A stretch of DNA of 64,000 nt from Chryseobacterium sp. G0201 (GTDB lineage: Bacteria > Bacteroidota > Bacteroidia > Flavobacteriales > Weeksellaceae), in NCBI RefSeq assembly GCF_003815655.1, contig NZ_CP033917.1:4216001-4280000 (forward strand), given 5' to 3'. The position numbers were made by a program, and so were the translations under genes. Numbering within the stretch: the stretch's first letter is position 1; each line of letters starts with the position of its first letter. Under the pieces are notes generated by a model, which was not told the origin of the DNA, did no database searches, and saw nothing but the letters and a program-made list of their open reading frames with translations. Shown in pieces: positions 1 to 9,850 of the stretch.

Positions 1-661
1 CAGGAAGTACAATTCCTACTTCTTCAAACGCTTTGTTGAGTTTACCAATAGAGTAGTGAACATGGATTTTTCCCATTCCCTCAACCGCTTTCATAATCCT
101 TTGAGCTTTTCCCAAAGAATAACCGATAAAAACTGATGTTTTTTGATTTTCCTGATTTCGTAAGACCCAGTTTTGAAGTCTTTTATTAAGATCAGGAACT
201 TCCAGCCAATTGTAAATGGGAAGCCCGAAAGTACTTTCTGTTACGAATTCATTGCATTTAACCAATTCAAAAGGTGTACTTAAACCATCATCCTGAACTT
301 TATAATCACCGGAAATAACACTCACATATCCTTTATATTCCAAACGGATTTGCGCAGAACCAATAATATGGCCTGCGGGATGAAGTGAAAGTTTAACTCC
401 ATTCATATCGATAACTTCTCCATATTCAATACTTTGACATTCGATATCGGGAGAGATTCTCTGATGTAAAATCGGTTTTGTGAAGTTATGACAAAGATAT
501 TTTTTCATTCCCCAACGAGCGTGATCGGCGTGACCATGCGTAATGACCGCCAAATCAACAGGTCGCCAAGGATCAATGTAAAATTTTCCCTGCGGACAGT
601 AGATTCCTTTATTTGTGAATGTGATTAGTTTCAAGGGTGTGATTGGTTTGAATTTTATCAT
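1..661 (-). CDS. Ligase-associated DNA exonuclease, metallo-beta-lactamase fold (3' end cut by window edge)
   Basis: I translated this reading frame by hand because it runs off the left edge without a stop. About 220 residues are visible. The metal-binding motif HGHADH is at residues 42-47, preceded by a short N-terminal segment typical of the mRNA-3'-processing-factor-like exonucleases that sit beside ATP-dependent DNA ligases in a bacterial repair module. Further motif-like segments are HPAGHIIGSAQI and SGDYK. The start is secure: a TGA lies directly upstream of the ATG in frame. It lies 47 bases downstream of the MATE gene and may be read through from the siderophore operon, but it shares no function with it. 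The partner ligase would lie outside the window. Confidence 0.85.
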   Translation of the reverse strand, partial: MIKFKPITPLKLITFTNKGIYCPQGKFYIDPWRPVDLAVITHGHADHARWGMKKYLCHNFTKPILHQRISPDIECQSIEYGEVIDMNGVKLSLHPAGHIIGSAQIRLEYKGYVSVISGDYKVQDDGLSTPFELVKCNEFVTESTFGLPIYNWLEVPDLNKRLQNWVLRNQENQKTSVFIGYSLGKAQRIMKAVEGMGKIHVHYSIGKLNKAFEEVGIVLP

Positions 662-708
662 TCAAAAATCTAACCAATCACATGATAAATTGATGAGAAT
701 TAAATATT

Positions 709-2046
709 TTAAGCTTTTTTCAGTTTGAGCTTATAATTATTTAACAAGAAAAAAGTGACGATTCCTACAATTAATTCGATCAAAGCACTTCCCCAATAAA
801 TACTTTTAATTCCGAAATAATAAGGCAAAACCAACATTAATGGAATATAAAGAATAATTTGTCTTAGAAAAACTAAGAAACTGGCTTTCTTACTATCATT
901 TACAGCCGGATAATAGGAGAGTGCCAAAACCGTAATCGGCAGTAAAGGTAAAACGGAAAAAAATAATCTAAAATCCAAAATCTGATGATTATTTACAATA
1001 TACCCCGGAAGCATTAAGGCAATTAATTGCGCCGGAAAAAATAAAGCAATAAAGAAAAAAGGAAATAAAATAGCAACTCCAGCCCAAATGTAAGTTTTCA
1101 AAAATTTTCTTGCTCTTAGATAGTTTCCTGCACCAAAATTGATTCCCACAACAGGTTGTAAACCACGCATTAAACCAAATAAAGGGGTTAATAAAAACAA
1201 GAAAAATCTATTTAAAACGGTGAAAAATGAAATGTCACTTTCAGTTCCATATCTTGCAATCGCATTAAAAATAATGATACTTTGAATAACTCCCATTACG
1301 GATAAAATCATTTCGGGAAGTCCTAATTTTAGAATTTTTTTTCCAATTTCAGGATTGAAAGAAACTGATTTCCAATTGGTTTTAAAAAAACTTTTTCCTT
1401 TTGCATAATAGAAAATTCCGAGTAAAGAATAGATAATCATTCCACAATTTGTCGCCCAAGCCGCACCGGAAACGCCCATTCCAAAGGTTGAAATAAAGAT
1501 TGGTTTTAAGACAATATCAATGACAAGTCCGATTGCAATCATCATGGCTGCGGTTTTCATTTTTCCTTCTGCACGGATTAACATATTTAATGCTAAACCA
1601 TAAATCCAGAAAATAGTTCCGATTAATGTAACTCTAAAATATTCAACTGCAATGGTTTGTAATTCTCCTTTTGCGCCCATCATTGCCATTAATTCATGAG
1701 CAAAAATATAGGCAGGAACAGTACAAAGCGCAGAGAAAAAAATACATAGAAAGTTAAAACTTCCAAATAAATTATACAGTTTGTCTTGCTTGTTTTCTCC
1801 AATCCACATACTTACTGCTGCACCCGCTCCGGTTCCGACCAATCTTCCGAATCCCAAAACAATTTGAGATAATGGGTAGGCCATTCCGACTGCTGCAAGC
1901 GCTTTTGTATTAATTAAATAGCCAACAAAAATAGCATCCAGAAAATTATTAATTCCGTAAAGAACAATCGCCACAACGGCAGGCCATGAAGTTTCCCACA
2001 TGACCTTTTTGAGATCACCGTTTAAGATGAATGTTTTGCGGTCCAT
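709..2046 (-). CDS. MATE family efflux transporter, probable siderophore exporter
   Basis: A 445-residue integral membrane protein with about twelve hydrophobic helices, of the length expected for the MATE family of Na+ or H+ driven multidrug exporters. The N-terminal part (residues 16-75) carries the usual pattern of paired helices with GVGMAYP-like and GxGAGAAVS segments. Its start overlaps the end of the N-hydroxylase gene by 25 bases, so the two are translationally linked. That position at the end of a siderophore biosynthesis operon suggests it exports the finished siderophore; this is inference from context, since MATE proteins are broad in substrate. Family assignment is firm, substrate is not. 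Confidence 0.85.
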   Translation of the reverse strand: MDRKTFILNGDLKKVMWETSWPAVVAIVLYGINNFLDAIFVGYLINTKALAAVGMAYPLSQIVLGFGRLVGTGAGAAVSMWIGENKQDKLYNLFGSFNFLCIFFSALCTVPAYIFAHELMAMMGAKGELQTIAVEYFRVTLIGTIFWIYGLALNMLIRAEGKMKTAAMMIAIGLVIDIVLKPIFISTFGMGVSGAAWATNCGMIIYSLLGIFYYAKGKSFFKTNWKSVSFNPEIGKKILKLGLPEMILSVMGVIQSIIIFNAIARYGTESDISFFTVLNRFFLFLLTPLFGLMRGLQPVVGINFGAGNYLRARKFLKTYIWAGVAILFPFFFIALFFPAQLIALMLPGYIVNNHQILDFRLFFSVLPLLPITVLALSYYPAVNDSKKASFLVFLRQIILYIPLMLVLPYYFGIKSIYWGSALIELIVGIVTFFLLNNYKLKLKKA

Positions 2047-3335
2047 GCTTTTGTTGTGTTGAATTGTTGAAAGGCAATTCGCTTTTCCACTTTATAAATT
2101 TCTTTTTCGGCGATAGAATTAATGATAATTGCATTTCGATACGCACCCATTCCCAAATCCGGCGTTACAAAACCGTGCGTATGAAGTTCGGCATTCTGAA
2201 CAAATATATTTTCTTCATTATCAATTGTATAATAACGACTTACATCAAATAAACCATCTTCATTTCTTTGAATCTGATTTTCAATTCCTTTTAAAAATTT
2301 GGGTTCTTTGTATTTATAACCTGTCGCCAAAATCACATAATCTGAGTCATGTGTAAACGTAACTTCATCCTGTACATGAGTGAAATTCAGTACATAAGAA
2401 TTTCCTTCAGGATAAATGCTATCTAACTGACAACTAGGCTTTAATTCTACATTTAAAGGAACATTTCCAACGCTCATTTCGTACATGGTGTCGAAAATAT
2501 CGTTGATTAATTCAAAGTTAATTCCTTTATAAAGAGGTGGTTGTTTTGCCAATAAATTTTTTCGTTGATTGGGTGACATTTGATAAAAATGATCAACATA
2601 TTCAGGAGAGGTTAATTCTAGTGTCAATTTTGAATATTCCATCGGAAAAAAGCGATCCGGGCGGGTAAACCAACTCATAAATAAATCCTCCTCTGTTTCC
2701 GGAAGAAGATCCTGAAAAATTTCAGCTGCACTCTGCCCAGAACCAATAATAGAAACAGATTTTGCATTCAGAATATTTTCTTTGTGATTTAAATATTCTG
2801 AAGTATGAATGACATTTGGATAGTCTTTATCCTCCATGAATTCAGGCAATCTAGGCTGAGTTCCTGTTCCTAAAGCTAATTTTTTACTATAATATTTTGT
2901 AACATCATTATTTTTTAAATCTAACACTTCAATGATGTAAAGCTTTTCTGATTCATTAAAAATAATATTTTCAACCTTTTTTCCGAAAAGACAATTTGGT
3001 AATTGATTAGCTGCCCACCGACAATAAAGATTGTATTCTTTTCTTAAAATAAAGAAATCTTCTCTAATAAAAAATTTATATAAACGGTCAGTTTCCTTTA
3101 AAAAATTCAGGAAGCTGTATTTGCTTTTAGGATCTGCCATTGTCACCAAATCTGCCATGAAAGGCACCTGCAAAGTCGCATTATCAAGCATTAAACCCGG
3201 ATGCCAATCGAAGCCATCCGCCTGATCTAAAAAAAGTGAATTAATAGATTCTACAGGCTCCAAAAGCGCTGCTAATCCAAGGTTGAAAGGACCGATTCCG
3301 ATCCCGATGATATCGTATATTTTGTTATTTTCCAA
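2022..3335 (-). CDS. Diamine/lysine N-hydroxylase of siderophore biosynthesis (IucD/AlcA type)
   Basis: Flavin-dependent N-monooxygenase of 437 residues. Three class B motifs are visible: the FAD-binding GIGIGPFNLG at residues 11-20, the NADPH-binding GSGQSA at 198-203, and the ATGY signature at 337-340. Family members hydroxylate the terminal amine of lysine, ornithine or free diamines such as cadaverine and putrescine with NADPH and O2. With a diamine-forming decarboxylase in the same operon, a free diamine is the likelier substrate than lysine itself. The gene is preceded by a 129-base gap holding an inverted repeat, and overlaps the MATE gene downstream. Family certain; exact substrate open. 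Confidence 0.9.
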   Translation of the reverse strand: MENNKIYDIIGIGIGPFNLGLAALLEPVESINSLFLDQADGFDWHPGLMLDNATLQVPFMADLVTMADPKSKYSFLNFLKETDRLYKFFIREDFFILRKEYNLYCRWAANQLPNCLFGKKVENIIFNESEKLYIIEVLDLKNNDVTKYYSKKLALGTGTQPRLPEFMEDKDYPNVIHTSEYLNHKENILNAKSVSIIGSGQSAAEIFQDLLPETEEDLFMSWFTRPDRFFPMEYSKLTLELTSPEYVDHFYQMSPNQRKNLLAKQPPLYKGINFELINDIFDTMYEMSVGNVPLNVELKPSCQLDSIYPEGNSYVLNFTHVQDEVTFTHDSDYVILATGYKYKEPKFLKGIENQIQRNEDGLFDVSRYYTIDNEENIFVQNAELHTHGFVTPDLGMGAYRNAIIINSIAEKEIYKVEKRIAFQQFNTTKAWTAKHSS

Positions 3336-3376
3336 TGTTTTTGTTTTTTGAAATTAATCTAAAATTTGTGAAGATC

Positions 3377-3449
3377 CTTCGACTTCGCTCAGGATGAAAT
3401 CGCTAATACTAACTGCTTATTTGCTGTGTCAGGCTGAGCGTTGTCGAAG
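3377..3449. repeat. Imperfect inverted repeat, family A copy 1
   Basis: Arms at 3377-3398 and 3427-3449 pair imperfectly (CTTCGAC..CGCTCAG against CTGAGCG..GTCGAAG). The element fills most of the gap between the synthetase and the hydroxylase genes. Its loop contains CTAATACTAACTG, also present in the loop of the copy at 59435-59537, so the two are related dispersed elements rather than independent hairpins. In a transcript it could attenuate expression of the hydroxylase and MATE genes or stabilise the upstream message. Confidence 0.8.
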
Positions 3450-3464
3450 TCTCTTATTAATTAG

Positions 3465-5885
3465 TTAAGAACTTTTCGCTTCTAATCTGCTTTCTGGGCA
3501 TTTTCCCCAATATCCTTCACGGGTACAGAAAGTTAAATATGCCGTTTTGTGAGGCATTTTGATTACACCTTCTCGAGTGTAGCCCAATTTTGTAATGATT
3601 CTATCGGTCGGAACTGCATCAACAGACGCTTCACCGATACATTTTCCAACTTCAGGAAGCATGAAAATATAATCCAAAGCAACCTGAAATGATTGAAACG
3701 AAAGCTTCTTATCTTTCTGAGTTTCTGCAACGAAAAAGTGCGTTCCATAATCGGTCGGAAGTGCATCATAATAAGCTCCCACAACATCTCTCATCGGCCA
3801 GTAAGGCTCAAAGCTAAACTGCGGAATATCATTTACATAACCGATAAAACTGTGCTGTTCATCACTCGGAAGAATCGTTCTGAACCAAAGTTCAAGATCT
3901 CTTTTCGGACCATCCATTTTCCAGTAAGGTTTAGCGTGTTCCATATTGAACCATTCGTGGATCATTTCAAAATCTTTTTCAATGTCGAAAGGACGGATGC
4001 TGATGTTTACATTTTCTTCCTCAAAGTATCTTGAATAAACAATTTCTGTAGAGTCAGGCTTGATTAATTTATTTGAAAAGAAGTATTTACTTAAAGGATT
4101 TGGTGTATCCAGAAAAACGGCAGGATATTCCAGATTTTCGTCTGCTTCATTGATATTTTGAAGACTTGTGATTAAATTTCCTTTCGTATACCAATTTCTT
4201 TTATTGATGATGTAGCTTACCAATCCTGTTTCGTCCTCATTTTCAAGCTCTTTGAATGCTTTGTAAACTAAATTAATGAGTTTCCTTTCGTTGGCTAATC
4301 CGCTGCATCCCAAAGCATTCACAACGCCTAAAATATTATTCGTCACCAAATAATAGGTATATTTTGGAGCCAATGATTCTTCATCAATAATCGACTGGCT
4401 TTCGTCTGCAATTCCAGGAAGTGCATTGGAAACCAATTCTTTTCTGCCTTCTCTGAAGAAAAATCCCTGATTATCTCTGAAGTAAATCTTCGCAGGAAAA
4501 CCTTTCTTATCAAGCTCTATCATTACGTTTTGCTGGTGGAATTCACAAGCTAATCCGTAGGTATTCAAAATTCCGACAATTGGTCTTACGCAAATATGAA
4601 GATATTGTTTAAACCAATCCAAAGCGACCTGTTCTACAGATAAATCAAGATTTCTGGCTGTGTTGATGATGATATTCTGAAGTCTCGAAGGTTGTCCAAA
4701 AATTCCGTCCTGACAAAGAGCAGCTAAAAGTGTTACATTTTTAGTCTTATTTTCACCTTGGAAAGGATTTCTTCTGATACTGATATTGAATCCATTAATC
4801 ACTCTACCATTAAATTTTACAGCGATAAAGGCAGGATCGACCATAAAATCAATCTCAGGATAATCTTTCTGTAAATTTTTTCCCCAATCGGTTTTTAATA
4901 ACTGACTGATGTCGTGACCACGGTGAAGTTCCGGATATAAATTAATTCTCTCTGAGTTCGTAATTTTGACATGAAGAGAAAATTTATACATCCATTTGCT
5001 ATTTTCGCTGTAAACTGTTCTTACAGATGAAGTAGGAGTGAAGTATTCTCCGTAATGTCCCAAAGCAAACAAAATTCCCTGCTCATGCATGATCTGAACA
5101 TCTTCCTGAACCAATAAATATTCAGCTTCCCAAGGATGCATCGGAACAATTTGATAATCCGGAAATTCATCCCATAATTTTTTATGTTCTGTATCTAAAA
5201 GAGGATAGATATTTTCACCTAATTCTTTGGTAATAGGCGTTCCATCTGCATTTTTCTCAATGATATTTTCAGGATTAATTAGGAAATAAAACAATTGAAA
5301 TTGCCCAGAAGTTTCCGGAGAATATTTTAATAAATCTTCCTGATTAAAGCCTTGCTTTGATTTTGGAACCGGATGTAAAATATGTCCTAAAACAAGTGAT
5401 TGTTCAGCCTCAATGAAAGACATTTCCAGATCATTGACCGACTTTTTATTTTCAACCAAATGATCTAAATAAGTAGAAAGATTTTCAATGCTGTTGTTTA
5501 ATCTTTTTAAGACTGTTGAAGCATCAATGTTTGGATGAATTCCTTTTGAATATTCTGCCGTCAGCGTCATAAAACCGTAAATATCAACTTCTGAAACTTC
5601 ATCTGTGTCGAGAACCCTTCTCAATACGGGAAAGTCAAAAAGATGTCTTCCGGTTTCTGAAAAATAATTTACCGGAACATACACATCACAACCGATCGAA
5701 GAAAAATCAATTCTGATATGTAAATCAGTTGGTGTTTTTTTCAAGTGTTTGGCAATTACTTCATCATACTTTGGAATTCCCAAATAACGGCTCCAATTTG
5801 TAAATTCTCTCATGTAACAGTTGATCAGAGCGGTATAGTTGATCTGTTCTGCGTATTCCTGATTAGTTAACTTCAATGTATTCAT
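3465..5885 (-). CDS. Bifunctional siderophore synthetase: IucA/IucC NIS domain fused to GNAT acyltransferase
   Basis: An 806-residue fusion. Residues about 160-600 form an NRPS-independent siderophore synthetase that adenylates a carboxylate and couples it to an amine. Motifs seen are HPWE (250-253), SSVRT (286-290), HRGHD (321-325) and HQQN (450-453) followed by FRDNQGFFF. Residues about 628-790 resemble the AlcB/IucB/MbtK acyl-CoA acyltransferases (ISIRPFDIEKD at the start, HEWFNMEHAKPYW next). The acyltransferase would acylate the N-hydroxy-diamine and the synthetase would join or cyclise the units, as in bisucaberin, desferrioxamine or alcaligin pathways. With a single NIS domain in the operon a simple bis-hydroxamate is likely. 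It overlaps the decarboxylase gene by 23 bases. Domain calls firm, product inferred. Confidence 0.92.
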   Translation of the reverse strand: MNTLKLTNQEYAEQINYTALINCYMREFTNWSRYLGIPKYDEVIAKHLKKTPTDLHIRIDFSSIGCDVYVPVNYFSETGRHLFDFPVLRRVLDTDEVSEVDIYGFMTLTAEYSKGIHPNIDASTVLKRLNNSIENLSTYLDHLVENKKSVNDLEMSFIEAEQSLVLGHILHPVPKSKQGFNQEDLLKYSPETSGQFQLFYFLINPENIIEKNADGTPITKELGENIYPLLDTEHKKLWDEFPDYQIVPMHPWEAEYLLVQEDVQIMHEQGILFALGHYGEYFTPTSSVRTVYSENSKWMYKFSLHVKITNSERINLYPELHRGHDISQLLKTDWGKNLQKDYPEIDFMVDPAFIAVKFNGRVINGFNISIRRNPFQGENKTKNVTLLAALCQDGIFGQPSRLQNIIINTARNLDLSVEQVALDWFKQYLHICVRPIVGILNTYGLACEFHQQNVMIELDKKGFPAKIYFRDNQGFFFREGRKELVSNALPGIADESQSIIDEESLAPKYTYYLVTNNILGVVNALGCSGLANERKLINLVYKAFKELENEDETGLVSYIINKRNWYTKGNLITSLQNINEADENLEYPAVFLDTPNPLSKYFFSNKLIKPDSTEIVYSRYFEEENVNISIRPFDIEKDFEMIHEWFNMEHAKPYWKMDGPKRDLELWFRTILPSDEQHSFIGYVNDIPQFSFEPYWPMRDVVGAYYDALPTDYGTHFFVAETQKDKKLSFQSFQVALDYIFMLPEVGKCIGEASVDAVPTDRIITKLGYTREGVIKMPHKTAYLTFCTREGYWGKCPESRLEAKSS

Positions 5886-7380
5886 TTCCGTGCTTTTTTA
5901 TGGTGTCTAATATTGATTTGATGTCTTCAACTGTCGTTAAAGGATTAAGAATGGTAAATTTTAAATAGAATTGTCCGTTGACTTTAGTTCCTGCTACAAG
6001 GGCGTTTCCGTTTTTATAGAGTTGTGATTTAATGTATGTATTAATCCTGTTCAGATCAAAAGTTTTGAACGGGTTTGCAGAATAACGGAAGACCAAAGCT
6101 GATAAATCCGAGCGGTTTAACAATTCAAAATTCGGGTCGTTTTCCAAAAGATTGGCGGCTTCTTTGGCAGTATGTATAATCCTGTCAATATAACCTCCCA
6201 AGCCTTTTTTGCCGATAATTCTAAGGGTAAACCAAAGTTTTAAGGCATCAAAACGTCTTGTTGTCTGTATCGATTTATTAACCTGATTGGGTATTTCATT
6301 TTCATCATGATCTTTTGGATTTAAATAATCTGCGTAATGAGTGATCAGTCCGAAATATTTTTTATCTCTGACGATAAATCCACTGCTGCTTACAGGCTGG
6401 AAGAACGATTTGTGATAATCTACCGTTACAGAATCGGCATCTTCAATTCCTTGAATTAAATGACGATATTTTTCAGTCAGAAGTAAAGCACATCCGTAAG
6501 CCGCATCTACATGAAACCAAAGATTATATTTTTTTGCAATTCCTGAAATATTGATCATCGGGTCAACGTTTCCAAAATCTGTTGTTCCCGCTGTTGCAAC
6601 AACTGCGATCGGGATATTTCCGTTTTCAATTTCTTTTCTAACTGCATCTTCCAGCAACACGCTGTTCATTCTGAAAGAACGGTCGGTTTTAATTTTAACA
6701 ATAGCCTGCTCGCCAAGTCCTAAAATAGAAGCACTTTTCTGAATGCTGAAATGTGCTGCATCAGAAACGAAAATCCTGAAACGATGGGCATCTTTTGATA
6801 ATCCGTCTTTTTTAATGTTGTGATTTAAATATTTCAGAGAGTAATGATCTCTCGCCAACAACATTCCCATCAGATTGCTTTGAGAACCACCGCTGGTGAA
6901 AATTCCGTCTGACAGATGATCAAAACCTATTTCTTTACAAGTCCATTCGATCAATTTTTGCTCTATCAATGTTCCGCCAGCACTTTGATCCCAGGTATCA
7001 AGGGAAGAATTGATAGAACTGATCAACATTTCTGCTGCAATCGCCGGAATGACCACCGGACAATTAAGGTGAGCAACATATTTAGGATGATGAAAGGCAA
7101 TCGCATGTTGTGTATATAATTCTTTAACTTCCTCAAAAACCTCTTCATAGGTCTGTGAAGGATCGTTAAGGTTGATATTTTCAAACTGTTTTCTCAGTTC
7201 TCGTGGAGAAATTCCGCTGAAAGGCTTGTGGGTGTCTTCCAAAAATGAAATGACACTTTCCTGCGCTTTGCTGACTGCATTTTGATATTCGTGAATGTTG
7301 AGATCACAAAATAAATTTTCCAGATTTGGGAAAAGACTTTCCTTTTCCGAAACCAATTTTTCGGTAATAACTGTGTTCAT
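5863..7380 (-). CDS. PLP-dependent group II decarboxylase supplying the siderophore diamine
   Basis: A 505-residue pyridoxal-phosphate decarboxylase of the glutamate/diaminobutyrate/DesA-like group. Visible are TSGGSQSN at 162-169, HVDAAYG at 290-296 (PLP-stacking and aspartate region) and the catalytic lysine K324 in DYHKSFFQP. Its place at the head of a hydroxamate siderophore operon points to formation of cadaverine, putrescine or 1,3-diaminopropane from lysine, ornithine or diaminobutyrate; sequence alone does not decide which. It overlaps the next gene by 23 bases and starts 238 bases downstream of the TonB receptor gene. It could instead be a general amino acid decarboxylase, but the context makes that unlikely. 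Confidence 0.88.
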   Translation of the reverse strand: MNTVITEKLVSEKESLFPNLENLFCDLNIHEYQNAVSKAQESVISFLEDTHKPFSGISPRELRKQFENINLNDPSQTYEEVFEEVKELYTQHAIAFHHPKYVAHLNCPVVIPAIAAEMLISSINSSLDTWDQSAGGTLIEQKLIEWTCKEIGFDHLSDGIFTSGGSQSNLMGMLLARDHYSLKYLNHNIKKDGLSKDAHRFRIFVSDAAHFSIQKSASILGLGEQAIVKIKTDRSFRMNSVLLEDAVRKEIENGNIPIAVVATAGTTDFGNVDPMINISGIAKKYNLWFHVDAAYGCALLLTEKYRHLIQGIEDADSVTVDYHKSFFQPVSSSGFIVRDKKYFGLITHYADYLNPKDHDENEIPNQVNKSIQTTRRFDALKLWFTLRIIGKKGLGGYIDRIIHTAKEAANLLENDPNFELLNRSDLSALVFRYSANPFKTFDLNRINTYIKSQLYKNGNALVAGTKVNGQFYLKFTILNPLTTVEDIKSILDTIKKHGNEYIEVN

Positions 7381-7618
7381 AAAATTCTGGATTGGTTGTT
7401 TCTTTTTACTTTTTAATTAGAATTTTTATTGAATTTTTTAATTTTAAGCCATTAAGATTTTATGTAAAACTTTAAAAATGTTAAGCAGATTTTTTATTAC
7501 ATTTTGTTTCATTCAGCATAAAACCGTGTTTGTCCTTTTGACTATAAAGAAATCTACTTAACGATCAAAAATTAAATCTTAATAGTTTAAAATATTCATC
7601 TAAATTTGAATTAAATCA

Positions 7619-9850
7619 TTAATAATTTATCGTGTACCCTACAGAAAATGTAGTTCCGCGCCCTTGATAAGCAAAGGCCTTTTGAGGTGCTCCGTAGAAA
7701 AATACAGAACGCTGCCCCCAAATTGTTGTGTATTGTTTATTGAAAATATTCTGAACGCCAAAGTTGATCGTTCCTTTGTTCAATTTTACATCTCCGATGA
7801 AGTCGAATAGGGTATAACCTGTGATTTTCATGTCTGCTAAATCGGTATAGTTCATAGAATTCTGCATTTGTAGTCTTACAGAAAATCTCTTAGCGTTCCA
7901 GCCTGTAAAAGCCATGAATTTTGATGGATTTGTTGTGTAAACAGATTGATTTTGCCAGCCTTTATCAACGGTTTCCGTTTCAGATTGCATCAATAAAATG
8001 TTTCCTCCTAATTCCAAACCTTCTGCAAAACGATATCCTAAAGCTCCTTCAAAACCGTAATTTCTTAATTTTTGGTCAAGTAAAGAAATCGTAAAAGCGG
8101 CATTGTCTATTTTCAACGTTTTGTTGGAAAGGGCATAAAAAAATGATCCCTGTCCGTAAAATCCGGCTTCCGAAGTTCTGTTATGTCTGAAACCAAATTC
8201 CATTTGATCGGTTTTTATTCCGCTTAATGGCTGTTCTGCGATGTTGATGCTGTTCAATAAGTTCCAACGGTTATTGTCTAACTGATATTTTCCAAAACCG
8301 TAAGATTTTGCGGCATCTGGAACGGCAAATCCCTGAGAAAAGCTCAACCAAGTCTGCCAAGCGGGAGTAAATTTGTATAATAAACTAGCATTTAACAACG
8401 TCACATCGTAGTTATTTTTACCACCTTTTACAACATCTGCAGAATTTCCGTATCCGAAATGCATGTAAACCTGTTCTTTAAATCCAATAAAATCATCCAA
8501 CTTCACATTAATGAATTGTTGTCTTACTCCTCCGGAAAAGGTTAGTTTTTTACTAATATTCCAATCTGCCTGAATGAAACCTGCCAATGTAAATATTTTT
8601 GTATCCGGATATCTTCCTACAAAAGCATCGGTTCTGTTGATCAAACCTCCTGATTCACTGCTTTTTTGAGGATTAAATATTGCCTGATCTCCTGTGAAGT
8701 TTTCAAAATCGGTATCGACTCCGTAAGTGAAATTGAAGGAATCCCATTTTTTAGACAAAACCACTTTTGCACCGTAAACATCAGTATTTCCTCTTGCCGA
8801 AGAAAGAAATACAGGAAGCGTAACTCCCGCAGGCGGTTTTGGAACTTCCGCAAAAGATGCCCCAAAATCGACTTCTTCTCGTCTTGCGTAAACCTGTAGA
8901 ATTAAATTTTGACCGCCTAAAATATTTCGGTGATTATACTGTAAATTGACCATAAAACGCTCTGTTCTTGGGACAATATCAGAATCTGCCCCATCTAAAA
9001 CATTGATTAAATCTGGATTTTTAGTAGTAAATCCAACAAAATTCTGCCCGAAAGACAGCCATTTTTTATTTCTAACCTTAGAATTATAATATTGTAAATC
9101 CAAACTCAAATCCTGATCCGGACTTAATTTAGCACTTATTCCTCCTAAAATGTCAATCGATCTGTTGTATTGAAAATCTGCTTGCTTAACATCCGTTATA
9201 ATTTGATTTCCGCTCGCATCAAAAGCGCCTTCATTTTGGGTAAAAGCGGCTCCCAATCTGAATTGAATTTTATCATTTCCGCCTGAAACTGACTGTGCAA
9301 TCCTTTTATCGAGATCATCTTTGTGAAAGCCTGATTTCAAACCAACTGAAGTTTCGAAAGCCAGTTGATTGGACTTTGGTTTCTTGGTAATGATATTAAT
9401 AATTCCTCCTGTAGAATCACCTCCGTAGATTGCAGAAGCTCCGGAAAGCACTTCAATTCTTTCGATGTTAAAAGGATCGATGGCATCAAATTGTCGGCTT
9501 GTCGCTCTCGTGCTGTTCAAAGAAACACCATTCAACAAAACAAGAACATTTCTGCCACGCATGTTTTGGGCATAATTTGTTCTTCCCTGATTTCCAAAAT
9601 CAAATCCAGGAATCATATTTCCCAACACTTCTTTCAACCCGGCACCGCCTCTGATCTGAGTTTGAAGCTCTTTATCACTAATCACCCAAACCGTTCCCGG
9701 AATATCACTAATTTGCTTTGGCGAACGTGAAGACACTAGGATAATTTCGTTGATGTCTGTGGTGTTTAAACTGTCCTGCTTACTCTGAGCAGAAGTATTT
9801 GCGGCTATTGTTGCCAGCAAGAATATAGAAAGCGCGTATTGCTTTTTCAT
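7619..9850 (-). CDS. TonB-dependent outer-membrane siderophore receptor
   Basis: A 743-residue protein with a signal peptide ending near TSAQ (residues 1-22), a TonB-box-like stretch, a plug domain (about 40-150, with IPGTVWVISDKEL, then GGIINIITKKP near 150) and a long beta-barrel that ends in an aromatic-rich strand GYTINY. The length fits the family. It lacks the N-terminal carboxypeptidase-regulatory-like domain of SusC proteins, which fits an iron-siderophore or metal receptor. It lies upstream of the siderophore biosynthesis genes on the same strand, so uptake of the self-made ferric siderophore is the natural reading. Specificity is inferred from position. Confidence 0.9.
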   Translation of the reverse strand: MKKQYALSIFLLATIAANTSAQSKQDSLNTTDINEIILVSSRSPKQISDIPGTVWVISDKELQTQIRGGAGLKEVLGNMIPGFDFGNQGRTNYAQNMRGRNVLVLLNGVSLNSTRATSRQFDAIDPFNIERIEVLSGASAIYGGDSTGGIINIITKKPKSNQLAFETSVGLKSGFHKDDLDKRIAQSVSGGNDKIQFRLGAAFTQNEGAFDASGNQIITDVKQADFQYNRSIDILGGISAKLSPDQDLSLDLQYYNSKVRNKKWLSFGQNFVGFTTKNPDLINVLDGADSDIVPRTERFMVNLQYNHRNILGGQNLILQVYARREEVDFGASFAEVPKPPAGVTLPVFLSSARGNTDVYGAKVVLSKKWDSFNFTYGVDTDFENFTGDQAIFNPQKSSESGGLINRTDAFVGRYPDTKIFTLAGFIQADWNISKKLTFSGGVRQQFINVKLDDFIGFKEQVYMHFGYGNSADVVKGGKNNYDVTLLNASLLYKFTPAWQTWLSFSQGFAVPDAAKSYGFGKYQLDNNRWNLLNSINIAEQPLSGIKTDQMEFGFRHNRTSEAGFYGQGSFFYALSNKTLKIDNAAFTISLLDQKLRNYGFEGALGYRFAEGLELGGNILLMQSETETVDKGWQNQSVYTTNPSKFMAFTGWNAKRFSVRLQMQNSMNYTDLADMKITGYTLFDFIGDVKLNKGTINFGVQNIFNKQYTTIWGQRSVFFYGAPQKAFAYQGRGTTFSVGYTINY

